Shown here piece by piece: positions 52,177-61,851 of a stretch of 64,000 nt of DNA. This DNA is from Magnetospirillum sp. UT-4. Its GTDB lineage: Bacteria; Pseudomonadota; Alphaproteobacteria; Rhodospirillales; Magnetospirillaceae. The number at the start of each line of letters is the position of its first letter. Position 1 is the stretch's first letter. The stretch is taken from positions 169,062-233,061 of the forward strand of contig NZ_LR746521.1 in NCBI RefSeq assembly GCF_902729435.1, read 5' to 3'. The notes under the pieces are model-generated. The model was not told the DNA's origin. It made no database searches and saw only the letters and a program-made list of their open reading frames with translations. A program made the position numbers and the translations under genes.

Positions 52177-52210
52177 CCGTGGGGGCTCCGGGACGGGGGA
52201 TATGGCGGGG

Positions 52211-53065
52211 TCAGCGGGCGGCGCGGGCCAGCCGGATGGCGGCCAGGCCGCGATCGGCAGCGGGCAGGTGGCGGGGGCTGGCGGACAGGGCGCGGCCGAG
52301 ATAGCTCTCGGCCGTCTCGAGCTCGCCACGGGCCAGCGCGATGGCGCCGACGTCGCTCAGGGCCGCCGGCGCCTCGTCCGGCGGGGCGCCGGCCAGGGCC
52401 TCGTCGTAGCGCCCCTGCCAGGCCAGGGCCAGGCGCAGATTGCCGGCCGCCACCGCCAGCCGGGGCGCCAGGGCGAGGGCGGCGCGGAACGCCGCCTCGG
52501 CCTCGGCGTGGCGGCCGCGCAGCAGCAGCGAGAAGCCGCGGTTGTTGTGCACCGCCGCCGCCCGCGGCTCGGCCTCCAGGGCGGCGCCGTAGGCGGCATC
52601 GGCATCCGCCCAGCGCAAGGCGGCATCGGCCAGCCGGCCCAGCCCGTTCCACGCCCGCCACAGCCGGGGCGCGGCGGCCACCGCCTGGCGCAGCGAATCC
52701 TCGGCGGCGGCGGGGCGCCCCAGCGCCAGCAATGCCAGCCCGCGCCCCTGCGCCGCCGCCGGGTGCATGGCCGGGTCGGCGGCCAGCGCCTCGAACAGCG
52801 ACAATGCCTCGCGCGGGCGGCCGCGGGACAGATGCAGCTCGGCCATGCCCAGGCGGGCCTCGGCATTTCCCGGCTCGGCGGCGAGGATGCGGGCATAGCG
52901 GCGCCCGGCCTCGTCGGGATGGCCGTCCTCCATGTCCTGGCGGGCGGCGGCAAGCTGGGCCGCGGTCTCGGCCGGACGCGGCGCCGCCACCTCGGGCGGC
53001 TCGGCCAGCAGCGTGCAGGCGGACAGCAGGAAGGCGGCGGGAAGGGTCAGCGCGATGCGGGGCAT
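52211..53065 (-). CDS. tadD: TadD-type TPR lipoprotein
   Basis: 284 aa. Lipobox LSAC (Cys ~17) then tandem TPR units (EAGRRYARILAAEPGNAEARLGMAEL, EAEAAFRAALALAPRLAVAAGNL). In Tad systems TadD assists secretin assembly in the outer membrane. 16 nt after tadC. Confidence 0.88.
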   Translation of the reverse strand: MPRIALTLPAAFLLSACTLLAEPPEVAAPRPAETAAQLAAARQDMEDGHPDEAGRRYARILAAEPGNAEARLGMAELHLSRGRPREALSLFEALAADPAMHPAAAQGRGLALLALGRPAAAEDSLRQAVAAAPRLWRAWNGLGRLADAALRWADADAAYGAALEAEPRAAAVHNNRGFSLLLRGRHAEAEAAFRAALALAPRLAVAAGNLRLALAWQGRYDEALAGAPPDEAPAALSDVGAIALARGELETAESYLGRALSASPRHLPAADRGLAAIRLARAAR

Positions 53066-53081
53066 GGCAGGGTCCTCGGGG

Positions 53082-53948
53082 TCAGAAGCCGCGGTCGATC
53101 AGCGGCCAGAACAGGCGGGCCATCCGATGGGCGGCGGGGGTGACGATGACGATGATCAGCGCCGGCAGGATGAACAGGATCAGCGGCACCGACAGCTTGA
53201 CCCCCAGTTCCTGCGCCTTCTGCTCGGCGGCCAGCAGGCGGCGGCTGCGCATGTCCTCGGCATAGGCGCGCAGGGTGTCGGCGATGCTGCTGCCCAGCGC
53301 CTCGGACTGGATCAGCATGGCGGCGAAGGCCTTGGCCTCGTCGAAGCCGAGCCGGTCGGCCAGCCCGCGCAGGGCGTCGTCGCGCCCCCGTCCGGCCCGC
53401 AGCTCGCGGCCCATCTGGGCATAATGGGCGCCCAGCAGCGGGTGGGCGGCGCCGATCTCGGCGGCGACGCGGGCGATGGCGGCGTCGAGCCCCAGGCCGG
53501 CCTCGACGCAGACCTGCATCAGGTCCAGGCTGTCGGGGAAGCCGTCGCGCAAGGCCAGGCGCCGGCTCCCGGCGCGGCGGTCGAGATGGATGGAGGCGAG
53601 CAGCCAGCCCATGGCCGCCAGGCCGCAGGCCAGGGCGATCCGCCGCTCCGGCTCGGGGGCGAGATCCAGCAGCCCGGCGGCGGCGAGGAAGCCAAGGGCG
53701 AGCAATGCGGCCAGACCCAGCCGCGCCAGCCGGAACACCGTCACCGCCCGGGCGCCGCCATAGCCGGCCGCCAGCAGCCGCCGCGCCAGGCCCGAAGGCG
53801 GCGGCGGCAGGGCGGCGGCCACCGCGCCGCCCCCGTCCGGCTGTGGCGGCACCAGGCGGCGGTCGCGGGGGTGGGAGTGCAGGCCCGCCATGGCGGCGGC
53901 GGCGAGCACCAGGGCGGTCACGGCGACGACGATGGCGGCGGCGAGCAT
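53082..53948 (-). CDS. tadC: Tad secretion platform protein TadC
   Basis: 288 aa. T2SSF/GspF-type inner-membrane platform with membrane helices near the N-terminus, ~100-140 and C-terminus; FPDSLDLMQVCVEAGLGLDAAI and EALGSSIADTLRAYAEDMRSRRLLAAEQKAQELGVKL are typical. 8 nt after tadB. Confidence 0.91.
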   Translation of the reverse strand: MLAAAIVVAVTALVLAAAAMAGLHSHPRDRRLVPPQPDGGGAVAAALPPPPSGLARRLLAAGYGGARAVTVFRLARLGLAALLALGFLAAAGLLDLAPEPERRIALACGLAAMGWLLASIHLDRRAGSRRLALRDGFPDSLDLMQVCVEAGLGLDAAIARVAAEIGAAHPLLGAHYAQMGRELRAGRGRDDALRGLADRLGFDEAKAFAAMLIQSEALGSSIADTLRAYAEDMRSRRLLAAEQKAQELGVKLSVPLILFILPALIIVIVTPAAHRMARLFWPLIDRGF

Positions 53949-53956
53949 GGTTGGCC

Positions 53957-54886
53957 TCAGATGCGGAAGTTGACCATTCGGGCCATCATGGCGATGCCCA
54001 GGACGATGCCGGCGAAGCCGCCGCCCAGCACCGCCAGGAACGGCGGGTCGGCCAGCACGCCGTCGTAATAGCCGGGGGCGAGGGCGGTGATGCCGAGGGC
54101 GACGCCGAACGGCAGCACCGACAGCACCGCCGCCGACAGCCGGCCCTCGGCCGACAGGGCGCGCACCTTGCGGTGCATGCGGCCGATGTCGCGCAGCACC
54201 CGGGCCAGGGTGTCGAGCAGCTCGGCCAGATTGCCGCCGCTGCCCTGCTGGATCGAAATGGCCACCGCCATGTAGCGCAGCTCGCGCCCGTCCATGCGCC
54301 GGCACAGATTGCCCAGCGCCTCGCGCAGATCGAGGCCGTAGGTCATCTCGTCGAATACCGTGGCGAACTCGCCGCCCAGCGGCTCGGGCATCTCGCGCGC
54401 CACCAGGCCCAACGCGGCGTTGATGGGGTGGCCGGCCCGCAGCGAGCGGGCCATCATCGCCAACGCCTCGGGCAGCTGGGCGGCGAAGCGGACGACCCGG
54501 CCGGCCGCCATGCGCCGCAGGACCACGACCGGCCCGCCGATGCCGGCCGCCAGGCCCAAGGCCGGCGCCACCAACGGACCGGCGCCCAGCGCCAGGGCCG
54601 CCACCGTGGCCGCCACCGTCACCGCCGCCATCAGCCCGGCCAGGCGCTCCACCGAAAGGCCGCTGCCGGCGCGGGCGAGCAGGCGCTCCAGCCATGCGGC
54701 GGGAGAAAGGCCGGCGGGGCGGCGGCCGGCCTTGCGCAGCGACGGAGCGGCATCGGCGGCGGTCACGGCGCCCAGGCGACGGGCCAGGCGCGGGTCGCCG
54801 CCGGCACCGGCGCGCCACGCCGCCGCCAGCAGGGCCAGGGTGGCGCCGGCCAAAGCGAGGATCAGCCAGGACAGGGGATCGGCCAT
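53957..54886 (-). CDS. tadB: Tad secretion platform protein TadB
   Basis: 309 aa. GspF-type platform protein, paralogous to TadC: QLPEALAMMARSLRAGHPINAALGLVAREMPEPL is diagnostic, and a C-terminal pair of helices. Start at 54886 follows GAGAGGG. 14 nt after cpaF. Confidence 0.91.
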   Translation of the reverse strand: MADPLSWLILALAGATLALLAAAWRAGAGGDPRLARRLGAVTAADAAPSLRKAGRRPAGLSPAAWLERLLARAGSGLSVERLAGLMAAVTVAATVAALALGAGPLVAPALGLAAGIGGPVVVLRRMAAGRVVRFAAQLPEALAMMARSLRAGHPINAALGLVAREMPEPLGGEFATVFDEMTYGLDLREALGNLCRRMDGRELRYMAVAISIQQGSGGNLAELLDTLARVLRDIGRMHRKVRALSAEGRLSAAVLSVLPFGVALGITALAPGYYDGVLADPPFLAVLGGGFAGIVLGIAMMARMVNFRI

Positions 54887-54900
54887 GGGAAGCCCTCTCG

Positions 54901-56243
<1,343 letters not shown>

Positions 56244-56247
<4 letters not shown>

Positions 56248-57437
56248 GGTTGGCCTCCCGCCCGGGCCAGCGCCACCGCGTCGCGGATCATGGCCGCCAC
56301 CTTGGCCGCGGCGCGGCGGCCGCCGCGCACCCTGGACAGCGGCACGCCGCGATCGGCGGCCGCGCCGAAGGCGCGGTCGGCGCGCGGGATGGCATGGGCC
56401 ACCGGCCGCCCGAGGGCGCGGGCGATGTCGGCCAGCGGCACGCCGGTGGCGAAAGGACCGGAACCGGTTCCGTTGGCCACCACCATCAGCGGCACCGCGC
56501 CGCAGCCCTCGGCGGCCAGGGTGTCGAGCTGGCGCCGCGCCATCCGCACCGAGGGCACGTCGGGGCGCAGCACCAGCACGATGCCATCGGCGCTGGCCAG
56601 CACCGCACGGGTCCACACCGACCATGACGGCGGCAGATCGATCAGCACGTGGCGGTATTCCTGGGCGGCGACGCTCACCAGGGCCTGCGCGGTCTCGGCC
56701 GACACCGCCTCGACGGGATGCATGGAGGAAGGGGCCGGCAGCAGGTCGATGCCGCTGGCATGGTGGGCGACGGCGCCGCGCAGCAGGGTGCCGTCGAAGC
56801 GGCGCGACAAATCGGGCAGCTCGATCAGGCTGGTCGGGTGGTCGATGTCCAGGCGCAGCGCGGCGGCGCCGAATTGCAGGTCGAGGTCCATCAGGCAGGT
56901 CTCGGCGCGCTCTCCCCGGCCGGTGGCCAGGGCGGCGGCGGCCTCGACCGCCAGGGTGGTGGCGCCGACTCCGCCGCCGGCCTTCAGGAAGGCGATGACC
57001 ATGCCCCGCTCCGCGTCGGCATGGCCGCCGCCGCGCCGCCGCGTCGCGGCCAGCGCCGCCTGGACCGCCTCGATCAGGGCGGCGGGCACCATTGGCAGCG
57101 GCACCAGATCGGCGATGCCCAGGCGGATCAGCCGCCGCACCGGCTCCATTCCGGCCGGCTCGGCGGCGACCACCACCGAGGTGGTGGCGTGCAGCGCCTC
57201 GACCAGGGTTTCCAGCGCCGCCAGATGGGCGGCGGAGCCGAGATCGATGTCGGCCAGCAGCACGTCGGGCGGCGCGCGGGTCAGGGCTTCGGGGGACAGC
57301 GCGTCGATCTCGCCCAGCTGGCCCCGCACCGCCAGGCTGGCGATGCCCGACAGGGCGCGGGCGACGGCGTCGCGCGTCTCGGGCGTGCGGGACTGGGCGA
57401 GCAGGGTGGCCGGGCGGCCGTGGACCAGGGCGTGCAT
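56244..57437 (-). CDS. cpaE: Tad localisation protein CpaE/TadZ (ParA/MinD-like)
   Basis: 397 aa. N-terminal receiver-like domain with degenerate motifs (PDVLLADIDLGS) and a C-terminal MinD/ParA ATPase fold (MVIAFLKAGGGVGATTLAVEAA; deviant Walker A with the GGVGATT form, DLDLQFGAAA). Positions the Tad machine at the pole or cell surface in other bacteria. Confidence 0.9.
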
Positions 57438-57445
57438 GGTCTGCC

Positions 57446-57709
57446 TCACTTGGCGGGGGTCAGCCGGATCAGGCCTTCCGAGGTGGACAAGGAGACCGGA
57501 GGGATGGTCTTGCCGGTGCGGTAGCGCTCCCACGCCTCGCCGGCCCGCCCGCCGTCCTGGCCGGCGGGGACGTCATCGGCGGCGGGCGGCGGCGGCAGCG
57601 TCTGGGCGGCCATGTTGAAGTGAACCGCGGCGCCGAAATCGGGGGCGATGGTGGCCTCCGACGAGCAGGCGGCGAGCAGCAGGAGAAGGGCGGCGGCGAG
57701 CGGGCGCAT
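57446..57709 (-). CDS. Small Tad-locus lipoprotein
   Basis: 87 aa with lipobox LAACS (Cys ~15) and a short, low-complexity mature part (PPPPAADDV, GEAWERYRTGKTIPP). Sits where CpaD is in some Tad loci, 14 nt after the secretin and 8 nt before cpaE, but is too short for a normal CpaD. Perhaps a pilotin-like factor; not recognised. Confidence 0.7.
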   Translation of the reverse strand: MRPLAAALLLLLAACSSEATIAPDFGAAVHFNMAAQTLPPPPAADDVPAGQDGGRAGEAWERYRTGKTIPPVSLSTSEGLIRLTPAK

Positions 57710-57723
57710 GGGAAGCCTCCGGG

Positions 57724-59034
57724 TCAGGGAACGAGGTAGCCGTAGCGGCCGGCGAGATCGGGGGCGGTCCCGCCGGTCGCCGGCCCCGCCACCCGCCCCA
57801 TCAGGAACAGGTCGGCATCGGTGGGCGGCAGGAAGCCGTCGGTGGGCGCCGCCAGGGTTCCGGCCGCCACCGGGCGGACCAGGTGGGGGGTGACGATGAT
57901 CACCAGCTCGGTCTCGCGGCGCTGGAATTCCGAGCTGCGGAACAGCGCCCCCAGGATGGGGATGTCGCCGATGCCCGGGATCTGGCGCACCTGGTCCTGG
58001 AAGTCGTTCTGCAGCAGCCCGGCGATGGCGAAGCTCTGGCCGGCGCGCAGCTCGACGGTGGTGGTGGCGCGGCGGGTGGTCAGGCCGGGGATGGAGAAGC
58101 CGGTCAGGGCGACGGCGTTGGTGCGGTCGATCTGGCTGACCTCGGGGCTGACCACCAGGTTGATCAGCCCGTCGCCCAGCACGGTGGGGGTGAAGGCCAG
58201 GCCGACGCCGAACTTCTTGAACTCGACGGTGATGGCGATGCCGGCGCCGGCCGCCGCCTGGGCCACCGGAATGGGGAACTCGCCGCCGGCCAGGAAGTTG
58301 GCGGTGTCGCCCGACAGGGCGATCAGGTTGGGCTCGGCCAGGACCTTGACCATGCCCTTTTCCTCCAGCGCGTCGAACAGCAGGTCCAGCGTCCCCCACG
58401 AGGAGGTGGTGAGCAGCTCGGCGGTGGCGAAGCGCCCGAGATCGAGGGGGTCGAGGGTGGCGAAGTTGAAGTCGCCGCCGGTGAAGCCGGGCTTCACCCC
58501 CAGCTCGCGGGCCACCGAGCGGCTGACCTCGGCCACCCGCACCGCCAGCATCACCTGCTGGCTGCCGCCGACGCGCAGCATGTTGGTCACCTTCTTGGGC
58601 GCGAAATGCTCGGCCAGGGCGAGGGCGCGGCCGGCCTGCTCGGCGCTGGAGACGGTGCCGCTCAGCACCACCGCGCCGCCGACCGCGCGGACCTCGACCG
58701 GCTGGTCCGGCATCAGCTCGTGCAGGCGGCGCTTCAGGCCGTCCACATCGGCGGTGACCACCAGCTCGTGCACCGCGACCAGCTGCTTGCCCCGGTCGAA
58801 CAGCGACAGGGTGGTGGCGCCGGTGGCCTTGCCCAGCACCTGGACCGCGCGGTCGGTCATGGGCACCACGTCGGCGATGGCGGGATTGCCGACGGCGACA
58901 TGGGCGAAGGGGGTGGGGACACGCAGCAGGCGCGCCTTGTCGATGGCCACCTCGATGGCGGGGTCCTGGCCATGGGCCGGCAGAACCAGGAACAGCAGGA
59001 CCAGGACGAGGGCGTGGCGCAACGCGGTGAACAT
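57724..59034 (-). CDS. cpaC: Tad outer-membrane secretin CpaC/RcpA
   Basis: 436 aa. Signal peptide (1-22), then BON/secretin N domains (VLGKATGATTLSLFDRGKQL) and a C-terminal secretin domain (FAIAGLLQNDFQDQVRQIPGIGDIPILGALF) with the ELVIIVTPHLVRP end. Forms the pore for the Flp pilus. 27 nt after cpaB. Confidence 0.93.
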   Translation of the reverse strand: MFTALRHALVLVLLFLVLPAHGQDPAIEVAIDKARLLRVPTPFAHVAVGNPAIADVVPMTDRAVQVLGKATGATTLSLFDRGKQLVAVHELVVTADVDGLKRRLHELMPDQPVEVRAVGGAVVLSGTVSSAEQAGRALALAEHFAPKKVTNMLRVGGSQQVMLAVRVAEVSRSVARELGVKPGFTGGDFNFATLDPLDLGRFATAELLTTSSWGTLDLLFDALEEKGMVKVLAEPNLIALSGDTANFLAGGEFPIPVAQAAAGAGIAITVEFKKFGVGLAFTPTVLGDGLINLVVSPEVSQIDRTNAVALTGFSIPGLTTRRATTTVELRAGQSFAIAGLLQNDFQDQVRQIPGIGDIPILGALFRSSEFQRRETELVIIVTPHLVRPVAAGTLAAPTDGFLPPTDADLFLMGRVAGPATGGTAPDLAGRYGYLVP

Positions 59035-59061
59035 GGCGGCGGCCTTCCGGGTTTGGTGGGG

Positions 59062-59853
59062 TCAGCGGTCGCGGGCGACCCGGGATGTTGCGGCCTCGGT
59101 GCCGCGCAGCACCCGCACGGCGACACTGTCCTCGCCTCTCGTCGCCGCGCGGGGCGGGGCGAGGTCGGCCAGGCCCACCGTGCGCGGTTTCACCTCGGTC
59201 CCGTCGGCGACGCTGCGCAGGGCCAGGCCGATTGTGCCGACATCGGTGGCCAGGGTGATCTTCTGGGCCTCCTCGGGCGTGACCTCCAGGGTCACCGCGC
59301 GGGCCACCATGGGCTTGTCCTTGCGCTCGCTGGCCTCCTGGTCGATTCCCAGCACCTTGATCCGCTGCAGCAGCACGTCGGTGACCGGGTTGTCGCGCCC
59401 GAGATCGCGGGTCAGCAGCACGTCCACCCGGTCGCCCGGCAGCACGAAGCCGGCCACCCCCAGGACATCGTTGACCCGGATGGTGACGGCCCGGTGCCGG
59501 CCGGAGATCTGCGCCGACAGGGTGGCCCGCAGCGCCGCCCCCAGCTTGGCGGCGAGCACCGGCTCGCCGGCCGCCAGGGCGTGCAGCACGACGGCCCGGC
59601 CGGGATCGCCCAGCACGGCATCGATGGTGGGAAAGCTGCCCAGGGGAACCGCCAGCGGCGGCCATGGAGTCTCGGCCAGATGACGGCGTTCGAGGCGGGT
59701 GCCGGCCGGCAGCGGCTCGCGCGCCACCACCACGGTGAGGGCGGGCGTGGGGGCGGCAGCAGGGGCGCGGGTGAGCCACTGGTGGGCGAGAACCACCGAG
59801 GCCAGGCCCAGGACCAGGGCCGAGGCCAGCAGCAGGATGGAGCGTTGCCGCAT
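59062..59853 (-). CDS. cpaB: Tad pilus assembly protein CpaB/RcpC
   Basis: 263 aa. N-terminal helix (ASALVLGLASVVLAHQW), SAF-type domain (REPLPAGTRLERRHLAETPWP) and the RcpC/CpaB C-terminal domain (AVTIRVNDVLGVAGFVLPGDRVDVLLTRDL). Thought to gate or organise the secretin. 78 nt after the flp gene. Confidence 0.91.
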   Translation of the reverse strand: MRQRSILLLASALVLGLASVVLAHQWLTRAPAAAPTPALTVVVAREPLPAGTRLERRHLAETPWPPLAVPLGSFPTIDAVLGDPGRAVVLHALAAGEPVLAAKLGAALRATLSAQISGRHRAVTIRVNDVLGVAGFVLPGDRVDVLLTRDLGRDNPVTDVLLQRIKVLGIDQEASERKDKPMVARAVTLEVTPEEAQKITLATDVGTIGLALRSVADGTEVKPRTVGLADLAPPRAATRGEDSVAVRVLRGTEAATSRVARDR

Positions 59854-59931
59854 GGCGGACCTTGCAGGAAACGGAGGGACGGGACCGGGGAGCCGCGTTG
59901 CGGCGGCTCCCCAAGGACGGTGCGGCGAGGC

Positions 59932-60144
59932 TCAGCCGCCGGTGCCGCCGGTGCCGCCGGGCACGGTGCGCGACTGCAGGTCGCTGCCGATGTTGCCGAA
60001 GAAGGTGCTGATGCCGTTGCCCAGGGTGCCCATGCCGATGGCGGCGGTGAGCGCGATCACCGCGGCCAGCATGGCGTACTCGATGGCCGGAGCGCCGCTG
60101 TCGTCCTTGGCCAGGCGGGAGAGGAAGCTGGAGAACCTATTCAT
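59932..60144 (-). CDS. flp: Flp/Fap-type major pilin
   Basis: 70 aa from ATG 60144 (GGAG at -8). Prepilin leader ends before the hydrophobic helix, with the Flp motif GAPAIEYAMLAAVIAL (Glu and Tyr conserved). A short, Gly-rich tail (GTGGTGG) is unusual. An in-frame ATG at 60156 would add four residues and is less well placed. First gene of the Tad operon; processed by CpaA. Confidence 0.92.
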   Translation of the reverse strand: MNRFSSFLSRLAKDDSGAPAIEYAMLAAVIALTAAIGMGTLGNGISTFFGNIGSDLQSRTVPGGTGGTGG

Positions 60145-60558
60145 GACAATCTCCACCAGAGAGGGGTCCGGAGCATCCGGGCCGCCAGCACGCGTGTGGG
60201 GTGGCGGGCGGCGCGTTCGGATGACGCAGCGGATGGTGCCGGACGGCCGATGAATTGTCGTGGTCTCAAAAGAGAGTGTTTCGGTCTCTTCCGAGTTACG
60301 AAGGTGCCGACACTGTACATAGAACCAGTCATAACGACGTCTGGCCTATTGTTACGATAATATTCATATTGCGTTTGTTTTGCGGGCTTTGGCCGGGCGG
60401 CAACGCCTGCCGGGATGTCCGGGTCTTGGGCATCTGGCGGGCCGCCGCGCCCAATCTCGCGCCACTTCGTCGCGGTCGGCGGTGATTTTCCGGGCGCCTG
60501 GGGCTGGCGCGGTTCTTGCAGCGCTCCGGCGCGAAATCCGGACGGGGAGCCTTCCTGG
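60145..60558. other. Divergent intergenic region between flp and the binding-protein gene
   Basis: 414 bp without a credible gene. The central ~60240-60390 is distinctly AT-rich (for example GTTACGATAATATTCATATTG at 60351-60371) and probably holds promoters for both directions; no exact consensus pair, hairpin with T-run, or recognised repeat was found. Some binding-protein coding could begin earlier, at ATG 60415, in frame. Confidence 0.45.
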
Positions 60559-61851
60559 ATGTCTGGGGGCTTGCGCAGAGGGTACTACGCGGGAGCGCTG
60601 CTGTTCGCCATCGCCGGCGGGCTGGCGGCCTGGAGCGCCATTCAGGGTCTGAGCACCGGCAGAAGCGGCGCGTCCGGGCCGATCCGCGTCGGCGTGCTGC
60701 ATTCCCGCACCGGCACCATGGCGGTGTCGGAACAGCCGGTCATCGACGCCACCCTTTACGCCATCGAGGAACTCAACCGGGCCGGCGGCGTGCTCGGGCG
60801 GCCGGTCCAGGCCATCGTCGTCGACGGCCGTTCCGACTGGGCGGTATTCGCCGCCGAGGCCGAACGGCTGGTCACCGGTGATCGGGTGTCGGCGGTGTTC
60901 GGCTGCTGGACCTCGGCCTGCCGCAAGACGGTGAAGCCGGTCTTCGAGCGGCACGATTCGGTGCTGTTCTACCCGGTCCAGTACGAGGGGCTGGAGGCCT
61001 CGCCCAACATCGTCTACACCGGCGCGGCGCCCAATCAGCAGATCATCCCGGCCATCAAGTGGACGCTGGACAATCTGGGGCGGCGGCTGTTCCTGGTCGG
61101 CTCGGACTACGTCTTTCCGCGCACCGCCCACAAGATCATCGCGGCACAGGTCACCGCCCTGCAGGGCGAGATCGTCGGCGAGGCCTACATGCCCCTGGGC
61201 GGGCAGGATTTCTCGGCCATCGTCGAGACCATCGGCCGGCTTCGCCCCGACGTCGTTTTCAACACCATCAACGGCGATTCCAACCGCGGCTTTCACCAGG
61301 CCTTGCGGGCCGCCGGCATCGTACCCGCGGACATTCCGGTGATGAGCTTCTCGCTGGCCGAGGCCGAGGTGCGGGCCTTCGGTCCGCAGATGATGGCCGG
61401 CGATTACGCCGCGCGAAACTACTTCCAGACCGTCGAAACGCCCGAGAACAGGGCCTTCGTCTCCGGCTTCAAGGCGCGCTTCGGCGCCGACTATCCCACC
61501 ACCGCCCCCATGGAGGCGGCCTATTACGGCGTCAAGCTGTGGGCCCGCGCGGTGGAGGAGGCGGGCTCGCCCGACTTCCGCGATTTCCGCGCCACCATCA
61601 AGGGCCAGAGCATGGCCGCCCCGGGCGGCACCGTGACCATCGATCCGGCCACCCAGCACACCTGGAAGACCGTGCGCATCGGCCGCATCCGGCCCGACGG
61701 CAATTTCGAGATCGTGTGGGATTCGCAGCGGCCGGTGCGGCCGGTGCCGTTTCCAACCTTCCTGCCCCGAAGCGAATGGCTGGCCTTCCTGGACGGCCTT
61801 TACCGCGGCTGGCACGGCAACTGGGCGGCGCCGCCGCGGGAGGGGGAATGA
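60559..61851 (+). CDS. UrtA/AmiC-type periplasmic ligand-binding protein (sensor partner)
   Basis: 430 aa from ATG 60559 (GGGGAG upstream). Signal or anchor near the N-terminus ([17 protein letters not shown]), then a Peripla_BP_5/UrtA-like fold: [69 protein letters not shown]. Closest to urea or amide-binding proteins UrtA/FmdD/AmiC. No ABC permease follows; instead its stop overlaps a hybrid histidine kinase by four bases, so it likely presents ligand to that kinase. Ligand inferred only as urea/amide-like. Confidence 0.85.
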   Translation: MSGGLRRGYYAGALLFAIAGGLAAWSAIQGLSTGRSGASGPIRVGVLHSRTGTMAVSEQPVIDATLYAIEELNRAGGVLGRPVQAIVVDGRSDWAVFAAEAERLVTGDRVSAVFGCWTSACRKTVKPVFERHDSVLFYPVQYEGLEASPNIVYTGAAPNQQIIPAIKWTLDNLGRRLFLVGSDYVFPRTAHKIIAAQVTALQGEIVGEAYMPLGGQDFSAIVETIGRLRPDVVFNTINGDSNRGFHQALRAAGIVPADIPVMSFSLAEAEVRAFGPQMMAGDYAARNYFQTVETPENRAFVSGFKARFGADYPTTAPMEAAYYGVKLWARAVEEAGSPDFRDFRATIKGQSMAAPGGTVTIDPATQHTWKTVRIGRIRPDGNFEIVWDSQRPVRPVPFPTFLPRSEWLAFLDGLYRGWHGNWAAPPREGE